NCBI GenBank assembly: GCA_023853785.1
Contig: JAJIRX010000846.1
Coordinates: 1 to 64,000 of the forward strand
Direction: 5' to 3'
Origin: Psilocybe azurescens
Lineage: Eukaryota; Basidiomycota; Agaricomycetes; Agaricales; Agrocybaceae
DNA: 64,000 nt
The notes beneath the pieces are model-generated. The model was not told the DNA's origin, did not search any database, and worked only from the letters and a program-made list of their open reading frames with translations. Made by a program: the position numbers and the translations under genes. This document shows, piece after piece, positions 24,174 to 37,560 of this stretch (its first letter is position 1; every line of letters begins with the position of its first letter).

Positions 24174-27100
24174 ATGGAGAACATCGTCCAATTCTTCGTG
24201 GACGACACTTCTCCTACAATCCACTACTCTCCTTTTCCGGATACTTTGTCTACCCCGAATCTTGGAGCGGGCTGGAACCCTTATTTTAACCTCTCTGGCT
24301 TTGCTGCTTCCATTGGCGAGGTTGGCAATGGCACCAGTCTTCATATCACGTCTCTCGATGGTGCTTCTCTCGCCTTTCAATGGCGTGGTATGTTTTATTA
24401 TCTTCTCTCATCACGCTTGGATCATTAAAGACATCAATCACCCCTCTAGGAACTGGTATCCAGTTGCAAGGGAACGTCACACAGGCATCGTATTCAGTGA
24501 TAATCGATGGACGATCAGTTTCAATGGACCCCGATGCTCAAGCCGGAGGCAGCATTCTCGTCAATATCGAGGGACTTGAAGACGCGACCCACAATATTAC
24601 ATTAACGGCCCAGATACCACCAGGGCAAAATCCACCTAATTCTTCTATGTTAGTTTTCGATAAAGCTGTAATTACCTCATCTCCAATTCCTGTTTCATCA
24701 AAGTGAGTTACCGCATTTTCATCAAAAGTAAACGCCACGTTTTGCCGCTTTTTTCTCTAACCATTTTGGTTATTTTATACAGCGCAAGCTTCCGACAAGA
24801 TACAATTGTTGACAACGACATCGCTTTCCTCGGAAGATGGTCGTTCGAGACGACTCCTACTGGTGCCTCGCTCCATTCATCAAGCACTTCAGGAGACCGG
24901 GCCACGGCAGTCTTTAATGGTACGCTGCTCCAACACTCCGATCGATCAGTGTAATAGCAGGACTTACCTAGTTTGCGGCTGCCTCAGGAACTGCTTTCCT
25001 CATACAGGGCATGACGTCTCCAGACGCGGCGAATTATTCAGTAACCCTGGACAATGTGACCAGCTCGTTCTCCGCTCGCTCGTCGTTTACGGACTACGAA
25101 TCGCTGTTGTTTTTGCATCGGGGTTGGATCCAAATGCTATGCATTCCGTGGAAGTCCGCAATCAGGATGGCGGCGAACTTTCATTGCTAGTTGGCGGATT
25201 TAGCACGTTTGTGCCATATAAGCGAGTTTCACATCATATCTTGTTACATACGCCCACTGACCTTCTCGTATCTCAGTACATCCTCTCCGACTAGTTCAGG
25301 AACGAGTACTCCCTCGCCCGCTGACGCTGCAAGCAGCATGTCTTTCCCGAAGGGCACGATTGCAGCCTTCATTCTCGCTGGCATTCTCGCCTTCGTTATA
25401 CTGGCCGGTGTCTTATTCTTTTTTCTCTGGTACCGCCCACGAAGACGGAGAACAAGACAACAAGAGCATCACTTCGTCACCACCGAGCTAGAGCAGAATC
25501 ATAAAGCAACTGGAGTGGTCGATATTGCTTCACCTGGAGATGGGAACTACAGCAAAGGGGCAGATCTCGAAGAACACAGTCCGATCAGTCCCGTTGATAA
25601 TCAACGAAATAGTGGCATGAGCGGGTTTGCACGCTGGAGGAGAGAGGCCATGCATGGGAGCTTCGGAGGCGTAAGCCTACCTCTTCATTTTAGACATTCT
25701 GGTTCTGCCGAAGAAAAGAATCGTCGCAATACTATTGAAGAGCGGCCCAGGAGTGAAATGAGCGATCCTCCTAGCTTAGATTCGTCGGCCAGGCGAAAGG
25801 CGCGGGCGAAAAGCAAGGGCAAAGCGAGACAGATAACTGGGAGGTCGTGGTCACCGAGCTTTACACTGGATCTCCCACTTCAACAACAAGAACGTCGATC
25901 TACTGGCCAAACTTCCCGGAGAATAACGTCTATGGGTCGTTTGTCTTCTTTCATGGCCGCGGAGCCATCGCCTCAAGATCTTCGAAATCCTGCCCCGCCA
26001 TCCTATGCGGTGTCAATTTCGAACCGAAACTCAACCCAAGATTCCAATTCCAACTATAATTCCAACTCTATTTCTAACTCCAATTCTGTTTCGAATCCAT
26101 CTGCAGGTATTCCATCAGGTCCACGATCCGTTTCCTATTCGCCTGTTAATACCTCATACCCACGCACTCACTTCCGCGAGAACAGCCATGGATTCCTCCT
26201 CCATGAAGGAGAACCAAGTTCGGATCCAGACTCTCCGGAAGGCGCATACCCTCCTGTGCAATTAACGGCTCCCGAAGTAATTCCCATGAGGCCTTTAACA
26301 AGATACGATGGTGGGAGCCTCACGACTGAAGACGACCCAAGCATCACCGAGCCTAGTACAATGCGTCAGGTTTTACGTAGTCTGAGCCCTCGCACAAGCG
26401 AGGCCCCCCAGCGACAATCGCAGTGGCACGAAGGCAGGACTCGAGATTCTATGCTTGTTTCGCCCTCCACGGAGTCACCAACTGGGCATACATCGCCTGA
26501 GCACGAAGTAGAGGACCAAAGCAGGACTGGTCTAATAATAAAACCACTCCCACGGCCTCCTACATCGAGCAGCAGCGAGGAGGATGTCGTTGAAGTGAGG
26601 GATGGAGTATTTCTGAGCGTCAGGGCAACCAGTCCGTTCCACGTTGATTTCGATTCCAGATCTGCTCGAATGGCAACAGCCAGTGATGATTCGACTGATG
26701 CAGCGTATGCCTCGGCAATCTCAAGCAAAAAACCTTCGAGGCAGTCCTCTGGAGCCTTGCGGCGTTTGCCTGACCCTCCTATTATCTCAACGCGAATTCC
26801 GGAGTTCGTTCAAGGCACCTCAAGATTACCGTTCAGACTGACACCTATAGCTATTGCAAATCCTATAACGGTATCGAGCCCGCAGAGTCCCCCGAAACAG
26901 TCTTCGGATGGTCATTCAGATGGGGTGACCTCCTTTCTTGACTTGTCAGTTTCGCGGGAGGGATCTATGCGGTCGCGTTCCATCCTCACAGGGTCTGATC
27001 AAGAGAGGCCAACCAATGAAGGGCGACTTTCTCTGCCCGGGGTCGTAGAGCCAAAATCAAGATGGAGCAACACAACGGTGCCGAGCATAGCGACCAATCT

Positions 27101-27680
27101 AGCAGCAGCAGCAGCGAACGACTCATCTGGGGAATCCCACAAAGTTTCACCTTCCGAAGCTCGTTCTACAGACTCTAGCACTTTCCCGATCGCCGTCCAG
27201 GTCAACATTCCGCCTTCGCCCCACCACATTATGGACTACAACCTTCCGCAAGCTCGTCAATCGCGCACCTCGAGGGTTTCTGGCTTCACACAAGCTGGCG
27301 ACCATCTGCATATCCATCCATCTTTGGAAGATATGGATTCACCCACCGACAGCATACCCATATCTGTGTCTGATCTACATTTCCGACATAGCGATTCAGA
27401 AGACCTTTCTAGTCGCCGAAATACGGTTGAAGGCCCGACACATCCTCCTTTGCCCGGAAATTTTATCGAGGAATATCGCTCCAGGCCTTTCGATCCTAGC
27501 ATCATAGTCAACAGAGTACTTGGTTTACCCTCCCCGATCTCCACTTCAGCAGACCTTTCGCGGTCAGAATCAACGGCAGTACCCACACCGTCTTTCTCCG
27601 CCTTTTCGCAAAGACCGAGTAATAACACAAGTAACGAACAACTGAACTCTTCCAGTACTTCTGGACATCCATTTAGCTAG
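24174..27680 (+). CDS. Large single-pass membrane protein with glycosylated ectodomain and disordered cytoplasmic tail
   Basis: No function is known to me. The architecture is common in Agaricomycetes: an ectodomain with two beta-rich modules beginning VDDTSPTIHYSP and containing GTGIQLQGNV and GRWSFETTPTGASLH, many N-x-S/T sites, then a Ser/Thr stalk. A hydrophobic helix (GTIAAFILAGILAFVILAGV, about 25353-25430) follows, and a positive cytoplasmic anchor (WYRPRRRRTR). The tail of roughly 750 residues is Ser/Pro/Asn-rich, with an (S/N)-(S/N) stretch near 26030-26100 and poly-Ala at about 27100. The start ATG at 24174 precedes the ectodomain directly, with no obvious signal peptide. Introns: about 24389-24450, 24701-24781, in the 24919-25005 region, and one ending at 25278. 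The last one seems to use a GC donor (AA|GCGAGT...CTCAG|T), because the GT choice leads to a stop. TAG at 27678-27680. Confidence 0.75.
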
Positions 27681-27905
27681 GATCACTCTCATTCCTAAGA
27701 TTGCATTTGATTTCTTTTTCTCAACGCAAACCGGGACTTTGTTTTTCATTTTTCCATCCCTGGATTGTCTGCCACAAATTTGTTCCATCTACAATGTCAT
27801 AACCAATTGTATAATACCATTACATTTAGTCATTCGCGTCCCTCCATTCCATGCGGGGTATATTCGTGCTCTAGGTTTCTAATAACATGTTTTTAACTCT
27901 CCATG
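27681..27905. other. Convergent intergenic region
   Basis: 225 bases between two stop codons of convergent genes. It is AT-rich and probably contains both polyadenylation regions. Confidence 0.4.
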
Positions 27906-30900
27906 TTACGAAGGTGCAGTCGAATCTTTCCTCAGGCCGAAGCTAACGAATCGACGGAAATCCGAGAACACTTCGCGTCGGTGATTTTCAGCACGGCCCG
28001 CGGCATTGTCTCCTATGCTCGAGCCTGTACCAGGCCCGCTTTGTCCAGGACCAGCCATATTCGCAAATATTCCCTCGCCGGTACCACCCAAAGGCAACGA
28101 CACCCTACTGGCTCCAGGGCTGACGAGACTGCCTCCAGCATGACCCGTTGCTGGAGGGTCCATGTCCAAGGACGACAGGAAAGAAGTGCTTTCAAGGTCT
28201 GTCTTGGTGCTGGTAATCGTCAAAAAGGAGTCAAGAAGGTTGTTTTGCGTGGATTTCGGGGTGCCCTTTAGGTCCAAAATCTGCAAAGCGAAAAGTCTGA
28301 GCCCATGTTGCCCATAAAACGAATAAAGTCTATTGGCACCTTTTGGAAGTTCGAGAAGGACGCGTCTCCGATTAATAGCGTATAATTCAAAATGAAACCT
28401 TCAGGAGGATCCTTAAAATTCCGATGGAATGAATGATATGTTTATAGGAAGATACAAGAGTGGAACCTACAACAGGTGTCACAATAACCTTCAGCAGTGC
28501 TTCCAGTCGGGTAGTAGTCTTATTCAACGACCGAGTATACCTTGATTTATGTTAATGCTTGAATCGGGAATGTGTTAAATCAAACGTACGAAGCTGAAGC
28601 CAGTGCTTCGCCAGGCATTTTGACCAAGAAGGCTTTGACGGTTTGCAAATCAATGAGCAGCTGTAGTAGCAAAGTCATGAGCCAACCAAACAGTTTTGTA
28701 ACGAATGCGTATATATGTACCTGTTCAGCCCCTATTTCTTTCAGAGGGCGGCTTCTTACGAGCGAGTTTGTGAATTTCACAAGGATAATACTAATCCAGC
28801 GAAAATACATCAACACTAATATGTTGTGCACACACGGATGTGACGCACCTTGAAGTTTTATCAAAGATGTTTCGAAGGTACTTCTTCTGTTCGATAAGCG
28901 GCTTGATGTACTCGACCACTTGTTCTGCCATTTTCACCAATTCCCCGGTATATGGAGATGGACCGCTGACTTGATTGACCGTTGACCACGATGTCCGGCC
29001 TAATGTGATAAATGATGGATCACAGTTGGCTTCAAACTCTCTGAGAATGACGTTGATGGCTGTCGATATCGAACTGGAGTTAAATCAGCCGGCAGGAATT
29101 GTGGCAACGCCGAACTTGATTCTTACCTGACGAATAAGTCACATTCAACCTGAAAAGTGACTTTCTCCTTGAATTCCGGATTGATCTTCTCTTTGACTTT
29201 TTCCTCAAGCTAGACAGCAGATAAATACAGTTCTGGGAGCGTATAAGAATCAATAATACCTCAAGAGCCGTCGATTGACAGTAATCGGCGGTGTTTATTG
29301 AAAGACATATTTGCTTCAATAAATCAAGATCAGCGCGGCTTTCCGTCGACTTCCGGGAGGTAGCAACGGGTCTAGATAAAAGAAATGAATTTCTAGTCAG
29401 ATAGCTGTTCAATTTGTCGTACCGTTTAACTTCAACCGCGAGGATCTCCTCTATGAAGGGCTTCATTAAAATGCCTAAACAAAAGATTGATGTCCACAAC
29501 TTACCAGCATATATACGAAGCCACTTCTTGTGCACCGTGCATAAGTCAAACAAGGCTTGGCCTGTCGATAACTTTGCACATTGCTCTAGACTCTGCGCAT
29601 AGAAGTAGAATAGATCTGTTGACGAGGGAAGGACAATCATCGCTGAAGAGGAGCCGTCTTCTGCGCCAGGTGCGGCTTCCGAAGACACCCTCGCTGGTAC
29701 TTTGATGTTACTGCCTTTGCCTTTACGGTGAGGAGCCAGCATATCAGCAAGAACCCTACGAAATGACGCATTACTGAATGAACGATTATAGAAAAGTCCG
29801 CGACGACGTACTTGTCCTGCGCATCGACAAAAATGCCCATATGGGGTTCAAATGCGGCCGATATAGGTTTTCCAGGCTCTGAATGCGGGTTGTCTGTGGC
29901 TTTGAGCATTTCTTTTAACTGCACGAAATGGGTTACGGATTACGTCCTGTACAGAACTCCAATCAAACTCACAGGCGTCGCCCATTTTTTGACATGGCTT
30001 GTTCGAATTCCGTGGTCATAGCCAGGTTGTCCAGAAGAGATTTTACAGTAAGGTTTGAGCCCGCTTTTGTCAAGAGAGTTGTCACATCATCTCTGACAAA
30101 AACCGTCAACCAAAAAGATTTCGACGGTGACAACAGCGTACCTCGAGATTTCCGTAAACTTTGCCAGCAAGTGCCAGCTCACCCGCCATTCCGCAGGAAA
30201 TACTCTGCCTTGTTCGAGTTCATGGGTCTGAAGCAATCTTCGGAACCAAGCGAAACGCCTTGAAATGTTGTCCAATTGACCGGCTTCGTCGTTCGTACGG
30301 AATATGCGTCTGTATTCTTTGAGTTCGAGGGCGACAAAGCGTTCAATGATGTGGTTTTTGACATCCGATCCTAGAACATCTACGACAAGACATGCATCGG
30401 CGATTAGGGAGCTTTTATTTTATTATTATTATCTTGAAGATAGCTTTGAAAGTAATGAACATGCAAGAACGGTTGGAGGAGATAAGAGAACTTACAATGA
30501 ATCAAAATCTGCATCTAGCTGTGCTCGTAGCCGTGTCTGGATATCTTGAATGTGTTTCCACACGCGATTGATTCTTGGGACCGCTGTGTATGACTTGAAG
30601 GATGCAGATATTTGTTTGACGGCCTAAGGCAAACTTGAGTACTCAGATTGTGGAATGTGTATCAGCCCACCTACCGCCAACGTCTGGGCAACCTCGCTGT
30701 ACTTCTTCTCCTTGACCAAATCCTCCAGCTGTGTAAGAGCGTTGACTGGACGGTCATGCATTGAGGTACAAAGGTCTAGAGTTGCAGGTCGATCGTACCT
30801 AGCATTTGTAGCCTCTTCATCATTGTCATGCTTGTGATGAGATTCTTCTTCGCCAAATCGAGAACCTGGATATCCTTTGTGATATTCCGAACCACAGCCT

Positions 30901-31357
30901 CCGACTCTGTCGCCTTTTCCCTGATACGCGACATTTGACCCAACAAATCCTGTGAGGAATAATAGTGAATAGAGGAAGAACTAGTCATTTGAATGTAAAG
31001 CATACCGAAATCATCTCCTGTATCACTGACATCCTCTCTGGATCCTGGCTGACTCTCAACTCTGATTGCAGAGAATCGACTTCATTCTGAAGTTCCTGAT
31101 GTGTTTCCGCCAGATGCGCACTCACCGCCTCAAGATGCGCGAGAGAAGCTTCTGCATAGTAGAGAATATATAAGAGTCATATATCCGGGTTCGAAATCGT
31201 TGACAGACGTACCATCCGGGAAGAAATCGTTCAAAATCGCTATTGCATTGAACTTTTGGGAAAGACCATCCAAGCGGTCTATTTCTTCCGTTGGTTGAAT
31301 CTCTAGAACGCGCTGAATTGAAAGGATAACTTCATGAGGTAGTTCTTCGGAGGTCAT
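27906..31357 (-). CDS. VPS53: GARP/EARP tethering complex subunit Vps53
   Basis: Vps53 is a core subunit of the GARP complex that tethers endosome-derived vesicles at the trans-Golgi. The start ATG at 31357 (MTSEELPHEVILSIQRVLEI) leads to the family hallmark DRLDGLSQKFNAIAILNDFFP. A coiled-coil N-terminal region follows with SELRVSQDPERMSVIQEMI and DLLGQMSRIREKATESEAVV. Next are KNLITSMTMMKRLQML, LKSYT-like AVKQISASFKSYTAVPRI and the ERFVALELKEYRRIFR segment (about 30330), all typical of Vps53. The C-terminal half contains GPSPYTGELVKMAEQVVEYI and LRNIFDKTS, then LIDLQTVKAFLVKMPGE (about 28640). The tail is Ser/Gly-rich and ends FVSFGLRKDSTAPS with the stop at 27906-27908. About ten to twelve exons. 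Length of about 850-900 residues is within the family range. Confidence 0.9.
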
Positions 31358-31943
31358 AGATTATATAGGATTCGTCGGTACAAGTGGTGATAGTTGTTCG
31401 TCAACTCTGCTAAAGCGTCGCCACATCAGTCTTCAGCAACCTTTGCTGACCTAAGGTTTTGTAATTGGAACTTAGGGGCTTTATTAACTCTTCTATATAC
31501 TACTTTGACCTCCACTCATCTTTGTTCAATTCTTTGCGCGAGGCACATATTAATTGTTTTATGCCTACTATCTTGACATGTATTTAATGATCTGGGGTGT
31601 AAATAGACTCAGAATGTGCAACCCAGGCAAATGCTAAAATTATTAGGGCTATAGTAGTGTCGGAACCGAGTGCCGCTGTGGACTAAATTGGCAATCTCAG
31701 TCTTGTCCCTCTCAATAGCACAAGCTTCCACTCTAATTAGCAACATGACCCTCTGGGGAACGGTTCGGGTCAGTTTTTTCAATCGTGAACCACATATCTT
31801 CACCTTGCTGAAGCACTGACAGCATAAATTCATGGACCTGTGGTGGAATGTGCGTTTATTGAAGTATTCACGGACTGCGACAGCGATACGGCGGGGCACG
31901 GCGAGAAGCAAAAGAAGGTGTTTAACGCTGCCAGGAGGGTTAA
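31358..31943. other. Intergenic between VPS53 and the F-box array
   Basis: The left part should hold the VPS53 promoter. The right part (from about 31857) is related to sequence at about 34700 in front of F-box copy B, so the duplication that made A and B includes this upstream stretch. An ATG at 31832 could begin a short first exon of copy A but cannot be joined with confidence. Confidence 0.4.
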
Positions 31944-34077
31944 CGCTGCAAAAAGAGGGCACGAAGATCTGCAAAAGTTGCGATAATAGCGTCTTTGCCA
32001 GGAGCCTCGAACATCAGATTACCGGACCCACCTGCCCCCAAACTTCTCCTCACCAATCAACCACCCACAGACGCTGAATCGACTCTCATCATTAAAGTAA
32101 TCCAAATAGCACAGGTAGAAGCGGCACGTTGGTCCGAAATTCTAGCCCAAAGACGGAAAGACGGCCAGCCAGGTCGTGCTTGGGAAATGGTGACAAGGCA
32201 CAAGATTGGCCTGGCGCATCGTTTCGTCCGTCAGCATGTAGGAGTAGTGTCGGCGGTGCGAAAGCTTCCTACGGAGATTCTACAGGAGATATTTCTGTGG
32301 GTTACACAAATCTCCCAGAGGCGGTCGTCCTCAGTCCGATTGAGACACTTTGATGCCCCATGGGAGCTTGGCCAGATTTGCCAATCTTGGAGGACGATTT
32401 CTCTGGATCTACCATTCTTATGGAACCGTTTACCGACCGTATATTTGGACAGCTCAAGCACGAGAACCAAGTTGCAGGTGCAATATGTCAATGAGCTCCT
32501 TCGCCGATCGAGAGGAGTTCCCCTTGATGTAGGCATTGGTGTGGATGGCTTCAACGGAAAGACTCACCCTATTATTGATATATTATGCCAACACGCAGAG
32601 AGGTGGGAGACAGCGGCACTCAGTCTTAGGTGCAAGGCATTCGATGGGCTTCGTTCTATAAGAGGTCGCCTTTCGGTGCTCGAGACCATAGCTTTGTCGG
32701 ATCCGTTTTCCGAGTTGCCATGGACCGAAGAAACCTTCGATTGCTTCGAAATAGCGCCATTGCTTACTATGGTACGATTAGATGGACATGTTCGACGAGT
32801 GTTTCCCTTACCTCTGGATCAACTTCTTCACTTTCATGAAAGTCTAACCTTTGACGCTCCGCTCTCTGAAATCTTCAACTCTCGTATATTGGAGACATTG
32901 ACTTTGGTCGTTTACCCTGCTGATTTTGCTTTCCCAGTCGCCACCCTTCCTTGCCTCGTCAAATTACGCATGCATTGCCAGTACAGCTCGCCGGCATCAC
33001 ATTGTTTTGATAATCTCACCGTACCCGCTATAGAAGATATCAAGATACTGACCCCTGAAGAAAACCTGCTGCCAAGTGTTATCCGGATGCTTTCCAATTC
33101 GTCTCCCTGCACGTTGAAGGACTTGACTGCTCGATTTCAAACTATTGAACGAGACCAACTGACCAACCTTCTGTTACTCACCCCGGGGTTGTTGAGCTTA
33201 AACATCACTATGCCGTCTTCCGATTCGGACATCTTCTACCTCGCCTCTGGCCATATGAATCGGCCTCTCGTACCTCTATTACGTACATGTGAATTTCACA
33301 TTGACGATGTCAACAGTGCAGACGTAGCTGCGGCCTTGAACCTGCTCGCCTCTGCTCGCTGCGAACTTCAGAATGAAACCGCTGAAGGCATGAGTCTATG
33401 GGAAGTCCAACGTCTCGAAACACTCTGTATTCGCTTCAACGATCGTATGAACATTCCGTTGCAGGAGTTGCATGCCCGTCTGGAGGCGTGGGTCCCTACA
33501 TCTAGGTCTGACGAACTGGCGTCTTTGAAGAACCAGCTTTACAGAAAAGTCCCGAGCTTACATGAATTGTACTATTCCCGACCGAAAAACTCCAGAATGG
33601 ATTGGAACGACCAGGTTACCCAAATCCTAACCAAGATCAATGCCGTCCCAGTGGATGATGTCGGAGACATAATTGTGAGTTGTTCATCGTTGGTTACTAA
33701 TCGGTGGCTATAGATGATAGTATTAACGAGTGCAATAGTTTTCTGGGATTTTCTATCCGGTGCAACCGATTGCCAATCGAAATTATTCCAAGATTAATCG
33801 GCATGGCCAGCTTGCCGATGCGATTCTAGCTAAGTGGCAGCCTATCATCGATAATCCAGAAAGCATTGAACACCGCCATTGGGCTGTCCAAGGACAATGT
33901 ACTCTGGTGTACGTTGCAAACGACAGCGGTGAGATTTATACGCTTTGATTTAATATGATGCTCACGAAGACTATGACCATCGTTGCAGCTCTGCGGACGT
34001 CTGTTCAAGGTCCTACGTCTATAAATTGTGGATCAGGATATTATACCCCATCTACGGCTATTTATTATGATTATTAG
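31944..34077 (+). CDS. F-box protein, copy A
   Basis: Predicted substrate adaptor of an SCF ubiquitin ligase. The F-box motif is VVSAVRKLPTEILQEIFLWV, continuing to WELGQICQSWRTISLDLPFLW. It is followed by a long leucine-rich, LRR-like region without clear repeats. Upstream of the F-box is a charged segment (PTDAESTLIIKVIQIAQVEA). The frame opens after a TAA at 31941-31943. The first in-frame ATG lies only at 32187, inside that conserved segment, so a short 5' exon is probable and the start given is only the open-frame limit. 3' exons derived by comparison with copies C-E: main exon to 33674, then 33739-33928 (KWQPIIDNPESIEHRHWAVQ) and 33989-34077, with TAG at 34075-34077. This is the most divergent copy and has no frame break. 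Confidence 0.75.
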
Positions 34078-34984
34078 ATCGAAGCTGTAACAAACGGACC
34101 ACGAGACAGTACTGAAGAAATGCGGATTAAGTAGTATGAAGCGGATGTCTGGAGTCAGCCCGTCGTCACAAGGCTCACTGGAGTCACGCGAAGAATGACA
34201 AGACCACGATGTATTGATTAAACGATTGACTGGGTTAAAGAAGTGTATGATGCTAATACGAACTGTGGTAAAGCCCTGGCGCCAGACTTACAAGGCTTGC
34301 AGGTCTGGACTCTCTGATCATCGTAATAATCATTCCACTGGAGTCGAGCACTTTCTGATAACCCGCCTATTGAACCCTTAGTTTGATTAATACGGTGCAT
34401 TTATTATGCACATCTGTCTAAGTACTTGAGGGGAGATTTTTATATACTTCCCGTGTACCCCGATTATGCTTGTGACTGTCAGATTGAAAGATGACAAGGG
34501 AGAATTGGGGTTCAATGTACAAATCGGGTGATATACGGACCTTTCCATGATCGACCCAGCTATCGATCAGCGCCCAAGCCTACGCTGAATAACTCTTTTG
34601 GGTACGATCTGGGCAAGTCTTTCTATCATGAAACATATATCTTCATTTTTCTAAAATCATTGGCAGGGCGAATTCCAGAAGTTGTAATATGATGTGCAGC
34701 TATTGAAGCATTCACTGCGACAGCGATACGATGGCCCATAACGAAGGCAAAAAAGCTAGTTAATCTCTTGCAGCGGTCAGGCCGCAATCACATGATCGTG
34801 ATCAGATTGTAGATATTCGTCGTGTCGTCGTTTGTACTCCTTACCCGCAAAAACTTACAAAACTAGCCCACTCGTGTCGAGTTTGACCGTCGGCATAAGG
34901 ATTCTCGGAAGCGACCTTAACAGGTTTTCTGACAGTTAAGGTAACCGAGAGGGTTAAAACACAAGGGCAAGACGCTCTGTGAAA
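34078..34984. other. Spacer between F-box copies A and B
   Basis: No gene seen. From about 34690 (ttgaagcattcactgcgacagcgatacg) the sequence resembles 31857-31890 in front of copy A, so the upstream region was duplicated together with the gene. Confidence 0.4.
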
Positions 34985-36540
34985 GTCGCGATAATATCCC
35001 CATTGCTAGGAGCCTCGAACATCGGATTACCGGGCCCACTGGATCCACCTGCCCCGAAACTTCTCCTCACGAACCAGCCGCTGACAGACTCTGAATTGTC
35101 TTTGATCATCCAAGCAATCTAAATGAGCACAGGCGGAAGCGACACATTAGTCCGACACTATAGCTCAAAGGCAGACAAACGGCCAGGCGAGTCGTGCCTG
35201 GGAAATGGCGATGTACAAGATTGATCAGGCAAATTGCTTTGTTCATCAGCATGAAAAAGTGGTATCGGTGATACGAAGACTACCTACCTACAGAGATCAT
35301 ACAAAAGATATTTCTGTGGTTTACGGAAATCTACCAGAGGCGGTCGTTGTTAATCAGACGACTCAGAGGAACTGATGTCGTACCCCCGTGGCTGCTTGGT
35401 CAGATTTGCCAATCTTGGAGGACGACTGCTCTGAATCTATCATTCTTATGTCGCCGTTTACCGTCAGTATATGTGTATAGCTCAAACACGAGAACCAAGC
35501 TGCAGATGCAATATATCAACGAGCTCCTTCGCTGATCAAGAGGAGCTCTCCTTGATATATGCATTGGCGTCGCCTGGGATGGCTTCGATGGAGAGGCACA
35601 TTCTATCATTAATATTCTATGCCAACACGCAAAGAGATGGCAGACAGTGTCACTCTTAAACTTACGCCAAAGGTGTTTGATGGACTCCGTTCTACAAAAG
35701 GTCGCATATTAGCCCTCGAGACTATGGCCTTATTGGACTTGGTTCCATTCTCTGCGTTGCCATGGACCAAAGAAATTTTCGATTGTTTTCGAAATAGCGC
35801 CATTGCTTACTACGGTACAATTGGAAAGAAATATTTGACGAGCTTTCCCCTCACCTTTGGATCAGCTTCTGCACTTTTATGAAAATCTAACCTTTGACGT
35901 TCCGCTCCCTCAAATCTTCATATATTGGAGACATTGACTTCGGTCGTTTACAATATTGGTTTTACCTTCCCAGTCGCCACCCTTCCTTTCCTCGTCAAAT
36001 TACTCATGGAATGCCAGTTCACGTTGCCAATGTCACATTTAATTGCTTCCAAAAATCTCACAATACCCACTATCGAAGACATCGTTATACAGATCTCTAA
36101 AGCAAATCTGCGACCAAGTATTATCTGCATGCTTTCCGGTTTGTCTCCCTGCATATTGAAGGCCTTACTTTCTCGATTTAATACCATCGAGCGAAACGAA
36201 CTGACGAACTTGCTGTTGCTCACCCCCGGGCCTGTTGAGCTTAAATATCACTATCCTTTCTTTGGTCTGTATTCGTTTCCCCGACCGTGTGGACGGTCCC
36301 TCGCAGAAGTGGCATTTCCGTCTGGAGGAGTGGCACCCCCATCCAACTTTCGTTATCCGTTGCAGACGATTAGCAAACAATATCGTTCCAAGATTACTTG
36401 GCCTGGCAGCCGATAATGGATAATTCAGATAGTCTGAACTCCGCCGCTGGCTTTTATGCTTCGAGAATGAATGCCGCACTCTATTGTACGTTACGAGAGA
36501 CAACGATGAAATCCAAATGAAGTTCAAGTGCTGTGATGTA
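34985..36540 (+). pseudogene. F-box gene, copy B, decayed
   Basis: This is clearly related to copy A along its whole length. For example, the equivalent of LPGAS-N-LPDPPAPKLLLTNQP is at 34999-35085, of LGQICQSWRT-LDLPFLW at about 35395-35450, and of SLVTYN-like C-terminal parts at 36420-36500. The reading frame is destroyed by several stops and frameshifts, for example TGA shortly after the AAAATCT-like segment at 35530 and shifts near 35660 and 35780. Similarity jumps from about 36240 to C-terminal sequence around 36300, so an internal part is missing. The number of lesions is far above the single-base breaks elsewhere in the window, so this is a genuine old pseudogene. Confidence 0.85.
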
Positions 36541-36560
36541 GTTGTATAAGTAGAAAATAC

Positions 36561-36875
36561 TTAATACGAAAGAGCTTTCAGCATGCAATAAAATCGCTTT
36601 GTATCTAGCGTAGAGGCCCAAAAGTATGTGAAAAACGTTTCACATACATGTATACTGTGTTTTTTTTTGTTCCTTCTATTTTTTCTTCTGTTCTTTCTCT
36701 CCCCTATCTTCTTTTTTCTTTTATTCCTAACGTCCACGTGTTTTTGCTCTCGGGTCTTCAGACGGCAGCCACATAGAGGAGTTTTGTAAACTGTACCATC
36801 ACTAGGCGAAACTGTACTGCTGCAGACAGATACCAGTAGACCGATCGTGACGAATACGAGAATACACTTGATCAT
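36561..36875 (-). CDS. Small open frame in module X, possible secreted peptide
   Basis: The ATG at 36875 opens 104 codons starting MIKCILVFVTIGLLVSVCSS, which looks like a signal peptide, followed by TVSPSDGTVYKTPLCGCRLK. The first ~42 residues are also open in the second module copy (48818 downward) with very few changes. Beyond that the two copies diverge in frame into Lys-rich low complexity. It could be part of a larger spliced gene, a degraded exon, or chance. No family recognised. Confidence 0.25.
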   Translation of the reverse strand: MIKCILVFVTIGLLVSVCSSTVSPSDGTVYKTPLCGCRLKTREQKHVDVRNKRKKKIGERKNRRKNRRNKKKHSIHVCETFFTYFWASTLDTKRFYCMLKALSY

Positions 36876-37362
36876 ATGAGGACTTTGTCGTCGCAACGGA
36901 TACAACCTCCGCAGGTACTTGACGGTTGGAGGAAGGTCATCTAGCGATTATCTATGAAGGTTGCGCAGTGTAAGCAGGAAGATCGACGTACCCCGCTCCC
37001 CAGTCGAACTGGGAAGGGAGAGGTCATTTAATCTGTGAACTTTGAAGCGAACCCAGGAAGATCGGCGTGACCAGGAATCTCTCAACCACACTGCGTCGGA
37101 GTGTCCGCCGAGGTTTTGGAACCATGACAGATGCCAGCACTATATAGGAGTCAGCCACAAAGTCCACCGGCGAAAGCACACAAAATACCAAATAGCGGCC
37201 GACAGCTAAGCCAGATGGCCGATGATTTTGGGAGTTTGTATACTGGGCGCTTCGTTTTGGGTGACTATATGCGTATATTATTAACCTTACAAGGGATTGA
37301 AGACAACTATTACTTACTGTAATCGTAACGCCCGTGGGTGATGACGAGTTTTAGGCCCATCG

Positions 37363-37560
37363 TTGAAGAATGGCGTCGTCGTACAAAGGCGATCAATGTA
37401 TGGACGGGCATTGATTATTTCATGGACAATGGCGAGCTCCGATCCAATGGTTAACGGTTTCGGCTCATCGAAGGGTAGATGGCCATCGATTAAGTGTTTG
37501 AGTGACTATATGCGCGACATACTTAGTATGGAAGAGGATGAATGAGGCGACAACGGATGC
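37363..37560 (-). other. Possible exon in module X, copy 1
   Basis: On the minus strand an open segment reads HLPFDEPKPLTIGSELAIVH and continues through NARPYIDRLCTTTPFFNDGP. It is bounded by a candidate intron (GTAAGC...GCGCATATAG) on the 5' side and another (GTAAGTAATAG...ACGCATATAG) on the 3' side. Differences from copy 2 (about 49300-49470) are largely at third codon positions in the central part, which suggests past coding. Copy 2 has a one-base shift and a CGA-to-TGA change. Protein family not recognised. Confidence 0.3.
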
